Of a stretch of 14,477 nucleotides of DNA, positions 7,788-14,449 are shown piece after piece (position 1 is the stretch's first letter; every line of letters begins with the position of its first letter). Position numbers and translations under genes: made by a program. Location of the stretch: assembly GCA_034435675.1 (NCBI GenBank), contig DAOTWP010000282.1, positions 1-14,477 on the forward strand, given 5' to 3'. Source of the DNA: DAOTWP01 sp034435675 (GTDB lineage: Bacteria > Chloroflexota > Anaerolineae > Aggregatilineales > Phototrophicaceae). A model generated the notes under the pieces. It was not told the origin of the DNA, did no database searches, and saw only the letters and a program-made list of their open reading frames with translations.

Positions 7788-8810
7788 TTACCCCGCGTAC
7801 TGCGCGCGGATCGTCGGGATCAGATAGTCCTGCCACGCCCGGCGCAGGTCGTATTCCGGCTGCCAGCCCCAATCGCGGCGGGCAGCGCTGTCGTCCAGCG
7901 CGGCGGGCCAGCTATCTACGATACCCTGCCGCGCTTCGTTCGGCGCAAACGTGATCTGCGCATTCGGGAACGCTTCCCGCACGAACGCCGCCGCTTCCTG
8001 TGCGCTGAAGCTGAAGCTGGTCACGTTGTAGACCGTGCGGGTCAGCGCCGCGCGCGGGGCGTCCGTCAGCGTCAGCAGCGCGCTGATCGCGTCTGGCATG
8101 ACCATAAACGGGATAACCGTATCCGGGCGAACAAACGACTCATAAGGCACGCCCTGTGCCGCCGCGTGCAGCATCTCCGGCGCAAAATCGCTCGTGCCGC
8201 CGCTGGGCATCGTCGTCGCGCTGATCAAGCCGGGGAAACGCACGGCGCGGAAATCCACGCCATAGTTTTCGTGCGTGGCGGCAAGCTGGCGGTAGTGATA
8301 AGTGTAATAGCGCCCCAGATGTTCGCAGTAAAGCTTGTTGCAGCCGTACATCGTCGTCGGCTGGGTGTACTCGTCCTCTTGCAGCGGGGGCAGCGCCGCT
8401 TTGGTCGCCAGGTCAGGCACGCCATAGACCGCCACCGAACTGGGGAAGATGAACCGGACACTTTCGCCGCGCCAGCGTGCCTGTTCGCCTGCCAGTTGCA
8501 GCAGATTCAGCGTGCCCTGCACGTTGACCTTGTGCGCCGCTTCCGGGCGGAATTCGCTGTGCGTGCTCAGCAGCGCTGCCAGATGATAGACCGTATCCAC
8601 CTCATACTCGCTGGACAGCATATCGAGCAGCCCGTTATCGAGGATGTCCCCGACAATCGTCGTATCCACATAGGGATGCATCTGCTCGTCCAGCCCACGC
8701 ACATCCAGCACAATCACATCGGGCTTGTCCGGCATGTCATAAAGCTGGCGGATCAGCCCGTGCCCGACTTCGCCATTCGCGCCGGTAATCAAAATCACTT
8801 TTTTACGCAT
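7788..8810 (-). CDS. NAD-dependent extended SDR, L-threonine 3-dehydrogenase-like
   Basis: A 340-residue Rossmann enzyme of the extended short-chain dehydrogenase family. Residues 8-16 hold the NAD-binding TGANGEVG (G10, G13, G16). The catalytic set is Ser in FPSSVAVYG plus Y155-x3-K159. The C-terminal half matches SDR-type threonine dehydrogenases in my recollection: VRFPGLIS, then GGTSDFAPE (T206), VIPFMVMPDAI, YNVTSFSFS, the DSWPAALDDSAAR segment and DWGWQPEYDL. SDR-type TDH oxidises L-threonine to 2-amino-3-ketobutyrate with NAD+. No kbl lyase gene is adjacent, so a UDP-sugar epimerase or other SDR activity remains possible. An upstream in-frame ATG at 8846 would add 12 residues, but GAGG (8817-8820) sits 6 nt before the ATG at 8810, so I chose that start. 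It is transcribed divergently from the GH-like gene. Length fits the family (about 310-340). Confidence 0.85.
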   Translation of the reverse strand: MRKKVILITGANGEVGHGLIRQLYDMPDKPDVIVLDVRGLDEQMHPYVDTTIVGDILDNGLLDMLSSEYEVDTVYHLAALLSTHSEFRPEAAHKVNVQGTLNLLQLAGEQARWRGESVRFIFPSSVAVYGVPDLATKAALPPLQEDEYTQPTTMYGCNKLYCEHLGRYYTYHYRQLAATHENYGVDFRAVRFPGLISATTMPSGGTSDFAPEMLHAAAQGVPYESFVRPDTVIPFMVMPDAISALLTLTDAPRAALTRTVYNVTSFSFSAQEAAAFVREAFPNAQITFAPNEARQGIVDSWPAALDDSAARRDWGWQPEYDLRRAWQDYLIPTIRAQYAG

Positions 8811-8814
8811 GGTT

Positions 8815-8820
8815 TTCCTC
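8815..8820 (-). promoter_or_regulatory. Ribosome binding site fixing the SDR start
   Basis: On the minus strand GAGGAA precedes ATG at 8810, with 6 nt between GAGG and the start codon. No comparable site precedes the in-frame ATG at 8846. Confidence 0.75.
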
Positions 8821-8932
8821 GCGTTGTCACCGCAAAAAAGAAACACCCGGATTTATCCTGAGCGTCCAACAAAGCAGGCGCGGCGTCAAGTCCCGGTTGC
8901 CGCTTTTGGGCGCGCGGATGCTGATTGCTGCC

Positions 8933-8950
8933 AGAGTTCGCCCGAACTCT
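8933..8950. promoter_or_regulatory. 18-bp palindrome, candidate operator
   Basis: AGAGTTCGCCCGAACTCT has perfect 8-bp arms (8933-8940 and 8943-8950) around a central CC. Its centre lies about 48 bp before the likely start point of the GH-like transcript and just upstream of the -35 region. That is a usual place for an activator, or for a regulator shared with the divergent SDR gene. Confidence 0.5.
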
Positions 8951-8956
8951 TACACA

Positions 8957-8983
8957 TTGCCCACCATAGATTACGGCTATAAT
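8957..8983 (+). promoter_or_regulatory. Sigma70-type promoter of the GH-like gene
   Basis: A perfect -10 box TATAAT (8978-8983) follows TTGCCC (8957-8962) at a 15-bp spacing. ACATTG (8954-8959) at 18 bp is an alternative -35. Transcription would start near 8990, leaving a leader of about 47 nt before ATG 9037. Confidence 0.6.
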
Positions 8984-9021
8984 GGCAATGTCTACACTTC
9001 AGAATGTGCTTGCCATCTACA

Positions 9022-9027
9022 GAAGGA
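9022..9027 (+). promoter_or_regulatory. Ribosome binding site fixing the GH-like start
   Basis: AAGGA (9023-9027) lies 9 nt before ATG 9037. The in-frame ATG at 9004 has no such site and would put 11 polar residues before the signal peptide. Confidence 0.7.
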
Positions 9028-9036
9028 TCAAACCTC

Positions 9037-10623
9037 ATGAAGCGCTCTTTATTGTGGCTGTGCATGCTGTTACTGCTGGTCGGAGCAGCGGGCGCGCAGA
9101 CCCGTGCGCAGGACGCCGCGCAGACCCCCGCGAACGCCGGTAACGACCTGCTGGGCAGCAACCTTGCCGGCATTGCCGACTGGACCACCCAGCATCCGTT
9201 TGTCGATGTCTTTAAGACCGCCCGCCCCTGGATTGCGCAGCGCGAGGGTGCGAACTGGGGCGAAGGCGGACCGCTGGCGCTGACGCCGGAAGGCTGGGTC
9301 GCCGCGCTGGAACCGGGGCAGTATGCCGAAACGGTGCTGTTCACTGCCGATGCCGAATACAATGCGGGCATGGCGGGCGATTACACCCTGCTCTATGAGG
9401 GCGATGGCGTGCTGGAATTTGGCATTGGCGCAGTGCAGGTGCGCAGCGCGGAGCCAGGGCGTATTGTGGCGACACTGGACCCGGCAGGCGGGTTGATCTC
9501 GCTGCGCTTGTTTGAAACCAACCCGGACAACCCCGTGCGCAATATCCGCCTGCTGCTGCCCGGCAGCGAAGCCACCTACCAGACGCAGCCGTTTAACCCG
9601 CTGTTCCTGGCGCGCATCGAACGCTTCTCAACACTGCGCTTTATGGACTGGATGAACACCAATGACTCGCCGGTAGCTGCCTGGGCGGATCGCCCGCAGC
9701 CCAGCGATGCCACCTTTGCCGCGCGCGGCGTGCCTGTTGAAGTGCTGGTGCAGCTTGCCAACACTGTGCACGCCAACGCCTGGTTCAACATGCCGCACCG
9801 CGCCACAGACGAATACGTGCGCGCGTTTGCGACCTATGTGCGCGACAACCTCGACCCGGCGCTGCGGGTCTATATCGAATACTCCAACGAAACGTGGAAC
9901 GGGCAGTTCAGCCAGGCGGGCTATGTTTCTGAGCAGGGCTTGGCGCTGAACCTCGCGCCGGGCGATGGCTTCTGGAGTGGGCTGCGCTACCACAGCCAGC
10001 GTGCGGTCGAAATCTTCGCCATCTGGGAAGAAGTCTTTGGCGGCAGTGACCGGCTGGTGCGCGTGCTGGCAGCGCAGGCAGCGAACAACTGGACTGGCGA
10101 ACAGGTCGCCGACTGGCAGGGCGCGGCAGAACATGCCGACGCGCTGGCAATCGCGCCGTATTTTAGCTGCGATGACCCGGCAAACCCCGAAACCGTTGAC
10201 CAGATCACCGCGCTATCGGTTGACGAACTGCTGGACCGGCAGATGGCAAACGTGCTGCCGGGCGGCTGTGCCTACCAGTACGTTGTGGACAACCTGACGA
10301 TTGCGCAGCGCTACGGGCTGGAACTGGTCGCTTATGAAGGCGGGCAGCATCTCGCCGGGTACTTTGGCACCGAAAACAACGACGCCCTGACCGCGCTGTT
10401 CATTGCCGCCAACCGGCACCCGCGCATGGGCGAGATCTACAGCGCCTACCTGAACATGTGGCGCGACCTGGGCGGCGGACTGTTCATGGCATTCACCGAC
10501 ATCGCCCAACCGTCACGCTTTGGCAGTTGGGGCGCGCTGGAAAGCGTCACGCAGGATCCGGCGCAGGCACCCAAATACCTGGCGCTGATGGGCTTTATTG
10601 ACAGCGTTCAGGCAGGGCAGTAA
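9037..10623 (+). CDS. Secreted glycoside hydrolase-like protein (clan GH-A-type active site)
   Basis: A 528-residue exported protein. Residues 1-20 form a signal peptide (MKRS, then a Leu-rich core and GAAGA), followed by a Gln/Ala-rich mature start. An N-terminal beta-rich segment (about 30-175) resembles a carbohydrate-binding or accessory domain. A TIM-barrel-like half follows, containing RFMDWMNTND, VLVQLANTVHANAWFNMPH, YIEYSNETWN and LVAYEGGQH. The Asn-Glu in SNETW (E285) looks like the acid/base and E434 in YEGG like the nucleophile of retaining clan GH-A enzymes. Similar YSNE-W proteins are often annotated as cellulose-binding or hypothetical; substrate and CAZy family are not readable here. 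It likely acts on extracellular polysaccharide. It has its own promoter, is divergent from the SDR gene and convergent with the antiporter. Export is secure, hydrolase activity moderately so. Confidence 0.75.
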   Translation: MKRSLLWLCMLLLLVGAAGAQTRAQDAAQTPANAGNDLLGSNLAGIADWTTQHPFVDVFKTARPWIAQREGANWGEGGPLALTPEGWVAALEPGQYAETVLFTADAEYNAGMAGDYTLLYEGDGVLEFGIGAVQVRSAEPGRIVATLDPAGGLISLRLFETNPDNPVRNIRLLLPGSEATYQTQPFNPLFLARIERFSTLRFMDWMNTNDSPVAAWADRPQPSDATFAARGVPVEVLVQLANTVHANAWFNMPHRATDEYVRAFATYVRDNLDPALRVYIEYSNETWNGQFSQAGYVSEQGLALNLAPGDGFWSGLRYHSQRAVEIFAIWEEVFGGSDRLVRVLAAQAANNWTGEQVADWQGAAEHADALAIAPYFSCDDPANPETVDQITALSVDELLDRQMANVLPGGCAYQYVVDNLTIAQRYGLELVAYEGGQHLAGYFGTENNDALTALFIAANRHPRMGEIYSAYLNMWRDLGGGLFMAFTDIAQPSRFGSWGALESVTQDPAQAPKYLALMGFIDSVQAGQ

Positions 10624-10643
10624 ACATCTGCCGCTGCTGTGGG

Positions 10644-10665
10644 GGGCATGCCGCGCGGCGTGCCC
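10644..10665 (+). terminator. GC-rich hairpin after the GH-like gene
   Basis: GGGCATGC (10644-10651) pairs with GCGTGCCC (10658-10665), with one T·G wobble and a CGCGCG loop, 20 nt after the stop codon. Only a CTTTG follows, so termination would be of the weak-U-tract kind. Confidence 0.4.
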
Positions 10666-10702
10666 GGCGTGTGCTTTGCGCGCGTGGTGCGGGTTCAGGC
10701 GG

Positions 10703-10741
10703 CACACTGTAAGGGCAACATGCTTCGCCCCTACGAGTGTG
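10703..10741. repeat. REP-like palindromic element with GGGC/GCCCC core
   Basis: CACACT-GTAAGGGC (10703-10716) folds on GCCCCTAC-G-AGTGTG (10727-10741). There are 14 paired positions with one mismatch and one bulged G, around a 10-nt loop. The core TTCGCCCCTACG looks like intergenic palindromes that I recall as common in environmental bacterial genomes. Confidence 0.55.
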
Positions 10742-10805
10742 ACATCTATTCGCATTGGTCTGATTTTGCACTTTGGATAAACCCATTCGAAAACGTCGGA
10801 TGCAG

Positions 10806-10827
10806 GGGGCGGTCTCCGTGCCGCCCC
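10806..10827. repeat. Second REP-like hairpin, GGGGCGG/CCGCCCC
   Basis: GGGGCGG (10806-10812) pairs perfectly with CCGCCCC (10821-10827) around TCTCCGTG. It lies 84 bases beyond the antiporter stop on the minus strand. It lacks a T-run on either strand, so a dispersed palindrome is more likely than a terminator. Confidence 0.45.
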
Positions 10828-10910
10828 GCGCATGTCCGCCCTTGTTCTCCGTATTTAATCGTTAAAGCGCACAATCCCCTTGTTCAGCAAGACGGTTTAT
10901 GGATAGGTTC

Positions 10911-13088
10911 TCAGGCATTCACGACGATCACCGGGCAGGGCGCGTTGTTCAGAATGCGCTCCACACGCGGACCCAGATACAGCCGGTCTGACGCCGCGCT
11001 GACACTGGTGCCCAGCACGATCAGGTCAATGTTGTGTCGCAGCGCCGCCTCAATAATTGCCGGTTCCGGTTCGCGGTTGACCGTTACCTCTGTGCAGGTC
11101 AGCACGCCGTGCATCGTGCCAATCTCGCGCAACTGTTCCACGGCGCTTTCGGCAATATGCATCTGCCGCGTGACCACCGTGCCGCCGGTGTCAAAATAGA
11201 TATCCGACAGATTTTTCTCGACCACGCGCAGCACCAGCACCTCACAGTTCTCGCGGTTCTCCTGGGTTTCGCTACCCGCTGCCAGCGCGAAGGCGACTTC
11301 TGCCGCCCGGCGTGCCGCTGCCGAACCGTTGGTCGGGACGAGAATGCGGCGCGGCTCCCAGTTTTCAGGCAGATCGCGCCCATGCACCAGAATCGTCGGG
11401 CAAGGAGCCAACCGCATGACATAATCCACCAGCGGTGTGAACAACACCTCGGAACTCCGGCGTCCTTGCGGCGCGCCCAGCACCAGCAGGTCGTAATCTT
11501 TCTTCGCCTCATTCAAAATCAGGTCCCCGGCGTTGTCCCCTGCCAGCACCTTTTTCGTGGTGAGCACCGGCGCAAACAGGCTGCTGAGGCTGTCCAGAAA
11601 GCGGCTGCCGTCAGCGCCTTCCTGCGGCGGCGTCACCGTCAGCAGCGTCAGCGCCAGTGGGGACTGCGCGTGAATCTTATCCAGAATGCGCGCCTCGATC
11701 TGCTGCACAGTGCTGGCAACCCCGCTGCTGCTGCGGCGCGTGGGCATCAGCACCCGGTGCGCATTGGCGATCAGACTGTCGCGGCGCAGTTCCTCATGGC
11801 GCAGGCGTACCTGTTCCTGTGCGTCCGGCTGGATGCGCGTCAGTGCCCAGCGCATGATAAACGGTGCCATCAGCGAGGTAATCACCGCCATCACCACGAT
11901 CATCGAAAACATATCCTGCGTCAGCACATTCAGCGACAACCCGATGCTGGCGACGATAATGCCCATTGAACCACGCGCGTTCAGCCCAGCGCCGTAAAAC
12001 AACGCCGTCCAGTGATCGTTCTTGCCGACCACACGCGCCCCGGTATACACCCCGGCGAACTTGCACAGGGTCGCCACACCGATAATCACGGCGGTGATCA
12101 GAATCAGGCGCGGTTCCAACAGGTGCATGGCGCTCACCTTCAGCCCGGCGACGGCGAAAAAGATCGGTGAGAAGATGCCAAAGGTGATGCTCTCCAGCGT
12201 GTGAATCACGTCCGGGTTGACTTTGGGCATGGTGCTGAACACGATGCCGATGACAAACGCGCCTAGCAGCGCCTCCAGCCCCAGCGCCTGGCTGAACGCG
12301 CCCCAGACGAACATCAGCAGCACCACCAGCGAAAGAATTTTATCGCGGATCTTCAGCCGTTCCTGGGTCAGGTTGAGCAGCCGCCGCACCAGCCAGCGCC
12401 CCAGCGTGAAGCTGACCAGCATCAGCGCCAGCACACTCAGCACCGATTGCAGCACCCCACCCGCGCTGACTGCCCCGCTGCTGGCGATGCCGATCACTAT
12501 CGAGAGGATAATCCAGCCTACCGTGTCGTCAATCATTGCCGACGCGATGATCGTCTGCCCGATGTCGCGGCGCGTCAGCCCCAGATCAATCAGCACCTTG
12601 GCGATTACCGGGATCGCGGAAATCGCCATCGCCGTTGCCAGGAAAAGCGCAAAGACAAAGCGCTGCTGCGGGTCTACCAGCAGATCATCGGGAAGCAACT
12701 GACCCAGCAGGAACCCCAACGCCAGCGGCAGCACCAGCCCCCCCAACGCAATGCCGACAGCAGAACGCGCCTGCCTGCGAATCAAGCCGATGTCGGTTTC
12801 CAGCCCGGTAATCAGCATCAGGAACATGACCCCCAGCATGCTGATCGTTTCCAGCAGATAGCCCTGTACCTCGGTATGCGGCACGAGCCACTCGCCCAGC
12901 GCGGGCACCAGCCCACTGAGCAGCGATGGACCGAGCAGAATTCCCGCCAGGATTTCGCCCACGACGGTGGGCTGTCCCAGCCGGCTTGCCAGTTCACCGA
13001 GCAGCCGCGCGGTCAGCAGCAGCACGGCAAGCTGCACCAGCAGCACGAGCACATCATGATGTGAAGCAGCAGTAAAGGGTTGCGACAT
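10911..13088 (-). CDS. CPA2-family cation/proton antiporter with tandem UspA domains
   Basis: A 725-residue inner-membrane protein. Residues about 10-405 hold 12-13 hydrophobic segments of the Na+/H+ exchanger fold. They include VVGEILAGILLGPSLL, a D187-D188 pair in ASAMIDDTVGW and GLNARGSMG at 368-376. Adjacent acids in this helix are associated in the superfamily with electrogenic exchange. Two cytoplasmic universal-stress-protein domains follow, at 444-575 (HRVLMPT to APCPTILVHG) and 580-725 (RRILVPTNGS to APCPVIVVNA). Such tails are thought to sense nucleotides or stress, but the G-2x-G-9x-G(S/T) ATP motif is degenerate in both. The domain reads GAPQG with no later G-S in the first, and GTSV with GP in the second. 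The in-frame ATG at 13139 is less likely, because AAGGG (13097-13101) lies 8 nt before ATG 13088. The transported ion (Na+, K+) is not readable. Confidence 0.9.
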   Translation of the reverse strand: MSQPFTAASHHDVLVLLVQLAVLLLTARLLGELASRLGQPTVVGEILAGILLGPSLLSGLVPALGEWLVPHTEVQGYLLETISMLGVMFLMLITGLETDIGLIRRQARSAVGIALGGLVLPLALGFLLGQLLPDDLLVDPQQRFVFALFLATAMAISAIPVIAKVLIDLGLTRRDIGQTIIASAMIDDTVGWIILSIVIGIASSGAVSAGGVLQSVLSVLALMLVSFTLGRWLVRRLLNLTQERLKIRDKILSLVVLLMFVWGAFSQALGLEALLGAFVIGIVFSTMPKVNPDVIHTLESITFGIFSPIFFAVAGLKVSAMHLLEPRLILITAVIIGVATLCKFAGVYTGARVVGKNDHWTALFYGAGLNARGSMGIIVASIGLSLNVLTQDMFSMIVVMAVITSLMAPFIMRWALTRIQPDAQEQVRLRHEELRRDSLIANAHRVLMPTRRSSSGVASTVQQIEARILDKIHAQSPLALTLLTVTPPQEGADGSRFLDSLSSLFAPVLTTKKVLAGDNAGDLILNEAKKDYDLLVLGAPQGRRSSEVLFTPLVDYVMRLAPCPTILVHGRDLPENWEPRRILVPTNGSAAARRAAEVAFALAAGSETQENRENCEVLVLRVVEKNLSDIYFDTGGTVVTRQMHIAESAVEQLREIGTMHGVLTCTEVTVNREPEPAIIEAALRHNIDLIVLGTSVSAASDRLYLGPRVERILNNAPCPVIVVNA

Positions 13089-13096
13089 GGTCTGAT

Positions 13097-13102
13097 CCCT
13101 TC
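13097..13102 (-). promoter_or_regulatory. Ribosome binding site fixing the antiporter start
   Basis: On the minus strand AAGGG occupies 13101-13097 with an 8-nt spacer to ATG 13088. The alternative ATG at 13139 would add 17 Cys/Arg-rich residues before the first membrane helix. Confidence 0.7.
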
Positions 13103-13240
13103 TGGTATGGCGAGAACACAGATAGCACTGGGAAAGCATTCACCGGGCAGTCTGGATTCAACCGCGTCACGCACTACGCGGAAAAACCGCAGAAAACTGC
13201 CTCATCCACAGGCGCAGCGCATGACGTAGTAAAAGGGTAG

Positions 13241-13257
13241 AGCAGGGCAGTCCTGCT
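13241..13257. promoter_or_regulatory. 17-bp near-palindrome, candidate operator
   Basis: AGCAGGGCAGTCCTGCT pairs at seven of eight positions around a central A, leaving one G·T. It ends 37 bp before ATG 13295, so it could be an operator or a leader hairpin. Confidence 0.35.
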
Positions 13258-13294
13258 TTCTTACAAAGCAAGTGTACATGAAGGAGTAGGTTGA

Positions 13295-14368
13295 ATGAAA
13301 CGTTCGGTTTTGCTGGTTTTCGTCCTTGCCCTCGCCGTTTTGGGCGGCAGTGTCTTTGCTCAGGATGACATGCAGTACACCGTCACCCTGGGCGGTAATG
13401 ATGACCTCGGCACATTTTTCGTTGGTGCAGAAGGCATGACGCTCTATGTTTTTGCCAATGACGCAGCGGGCGTGAGCAACTGTGTGGACGCCTGCGCCAC
13501 CAACTGGCCCCCGCTGACCGTTGAAGAAGGTGTGCTGCCGTCGCTTGATCCTGCCATTTCCGGCTTGCTGCGCACCATCACGCGCGCGGACGGCACCCGG
13601 CAGGTCACCTACAACGGCATGCCGCTGTATTCGTGGATCAACGATGCCCAGCCCGGCGACGCCACCGGGCATCTGGTCAACGATGTCTGGTTCGTGGCGA
13701 CCATGCCGCAGGTGGGGCTGGGCGGCAACGCAGAACTGGGCAGTTTTCTGGTGGGCGCTAACGGCATGACGCTGTACACCTTTGCCAACGACGCGGCAGG
13801 CGTGAGCAACTGTGTGGATGCCTGCGCCACCAACTGGCCCCCGCTGACCGTGGAGAGCGCCGACGCGCTGACCGTTCAGCCCGGTCTGGTCGGGGAGTTT
13901 GGCGTGATTGAACGCGCCGACGGCAGCCTGCAAGTCACCCTCAACGACATGCCGCTGTACTTCTGGGTGAACGATGCCCAGCCCGGCGACTCGACAGGGC
14001 ATCTGGTGAATGAGGTCTGGTTTGCTGCCAAACTGCCGACCATCGCCGCTGCCGAAAGTGAAGAGTTCGGGCAAATCCTGACCGGACCCAATGGCATGAC
14101 GCTGTATACATTCGCCAATGATACCGAAGGCACAAGCAACTGTGTGGATGCCTGCGCCGCCAACTGGCCCCCGCTGACGGCTGCCGCCGGTGAAGAACTC
14201 ACCGCCGCTGGCGACGTAATGGGCGAACTGGGTACGATTGAACGCGCCGACGGCAGCCTGCAGGTGACTTACAACGGCGCCCCCCTGTACTACTGGATCA
14301 ATGATGTGCTTCCCGGCGATACCACGGGACACCTGTTCCGCGAAGTATGGTTTGTCGCCCAGCCCTGA
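13295..14368 (+). CDS. Secreted protein of three PF03640/COG4315-type repeats
   Basis: A 357-residue exported protein of unknown function. Residues 1-22 are a signal peptide with a VFA-Q cleavage site and no lipobox Cys. The rest is three units of exactly 110 residues. Each has GMTLY-FAND, SNCVDACA-NWPPLT (C63/C67, C173/C177, C283/C287), a -R-DG--QVT-N--PLY-W-ND--PGD-TGHL core and VWF (W132, W242, W352). This matches the 'secreted repeat of unknown function' family (PF03640), found in bacterial lipoproteins and envelope proteins. The close Cys pair may form a disulfide or hold a redox or metal site; that is inference. Start: AAGGAG (13281-13286), 8 nt before ATG, is an excellent Shine-Dalgarno. 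Three identically spaced units with no indels suggest internal duplication under strong constraint. It is divergent from the antiporter. Confidence 0.9.
   Translation: MKRSVLLVFVLALAVLGGSVFAQDDMQYTVTLGGNDDLGTFFVGAEGMTLYVFANDAAGVSNCVDACATNWPPLTVEEGVLPSLDPAISGLLRTITRADGTRQVTYNGMPLYSWINDAQPGDATGHLVNDVWFVATMPQVGLGGNAELGSFLVGANGMTLYTFANDAAGVSNCVDACATNWPPLTVESADALTVQPGLVGEFGVIERADGSLQVTLNDMPLYFWVNDAQPGDSTGHLVNEVWFAAKLPTIAAAESEEFGQILTGPNGMTLYTFANDTEGTSNCVDACAANWPPLTAAAGEELTAAGDVMGELGTIERADGSLQVTYNGAPLYYWINDVLPGDTTGHLFREVWFVAQP
13391..14365 (+). repeat. Three 330-bp in-frame repeats
   Basis: Units start near 13391, 13721 and 14051. Landmarks repeat at exactly 330 bases: the TGT of the Cys pair at 13481, 13811 and 14141, and the Trp codon at 13688, 14018 and 14348. 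DNA identity is high around GGCATGACGCTGTA and the NWPPLT codons, and lower in the central loop of each unit. Confidence 0.85.
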
Positions 14369-14393
14369 CGGCTGACCGGCTTTCCGTGTTGAT

Positions 14394-14427
14394 GCAGGCA
14401 CGCCCCGCTGCGGCAGGGTGTGCCTGT
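14394..14427 (+). terminator. Strong hairpin after the secreted-repeat gene
   Basis: CAGGCAC (14395-14401) pairs with GTGCCTG (14420-14426). The stem continues inward through CCC/GGG and GC/GC to a TGCG loop, with one mismatch and one wobble. It lies 26 nt after the stop. TCCCC follows, not a T-run, so it may be a non-canonical terminator or a dispersed palindrome. Confidence 0.45.
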
Positions 14428-14449
14428 CCCCATTCGTTCAGCACAGCAG

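Larger units (their letters stand above)
8811..9036. other. Divergent control region between the SDR and GH-like genes
   Basis: It carries the two ribosome binding sites, the + strand promoter and the 18-bp palindrome listed separately. For the minus strand I see only weak candidates, a TTGACG near 8900 and an AT-rich GATAAAT near 8858, and their spacing does not fit one promoter. Confidence 0.6.
10624..10910. other. Convergent intergenic region with stacked hairpins
   Basis: No gene is supported. Three strong hairpins occupy 10644-10665, 10703-10741 and 10806-10827. The remainder, including the AT-richer stretch 10850-10905 next to the antiporter stop, shows nothing I can name. Confidence 0.55.
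13089..13294. other. Divergent control region between antiporter and secreted-repeat gene
   Basis: About 206 bases with no gene. On the minus strand TTGAAT (near 13155-13160) and ATGCTT with a 16-bp spacer is a weak antiporter promoter candidate. On the plus strand I see no clear -10/-35 pair. A 17-bp palindrome and a small GCTTT-CTTAC-AAAGC hairpin (13255-13269) lie just upstream of the secreted-repeat gene. Confidence 0.4.

Noticed and set aside
7719..8861. 380-codon plus-strand frame over the SDR gene
   Set aside because: Arg/His/Gln-rich antisense shadow. The minus frame carries the complete SDR motifs and a good ribosome binding site.
8933..8950. The palindrome as a LexA (SOS) box
   Set aside because: The Gram-positive-type box has CGAAC and GTTCG facing inward in the order CGAAC-N4-GTTCG. 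Here the order is GTTCG then CGAAC, and neither neighbouring gene is an SOS gene.
10806..10827. GGGGCGG/CCGCCCC hairpin as intrinsic terminator of the antiporter gene
   Set aside because: It is 84 bases past the stop, with no T-run on the minus strand. A dispersed palindrome fits better.
13202..14401. 399-codon minus-strand frame over the secreted-repeat gene
   Set aside because: It looks repetitive only because the plus-strand gene is triplicated. It has no recognisable fold, and the plus strand has the signal peptide and Shine-Dalgarno.
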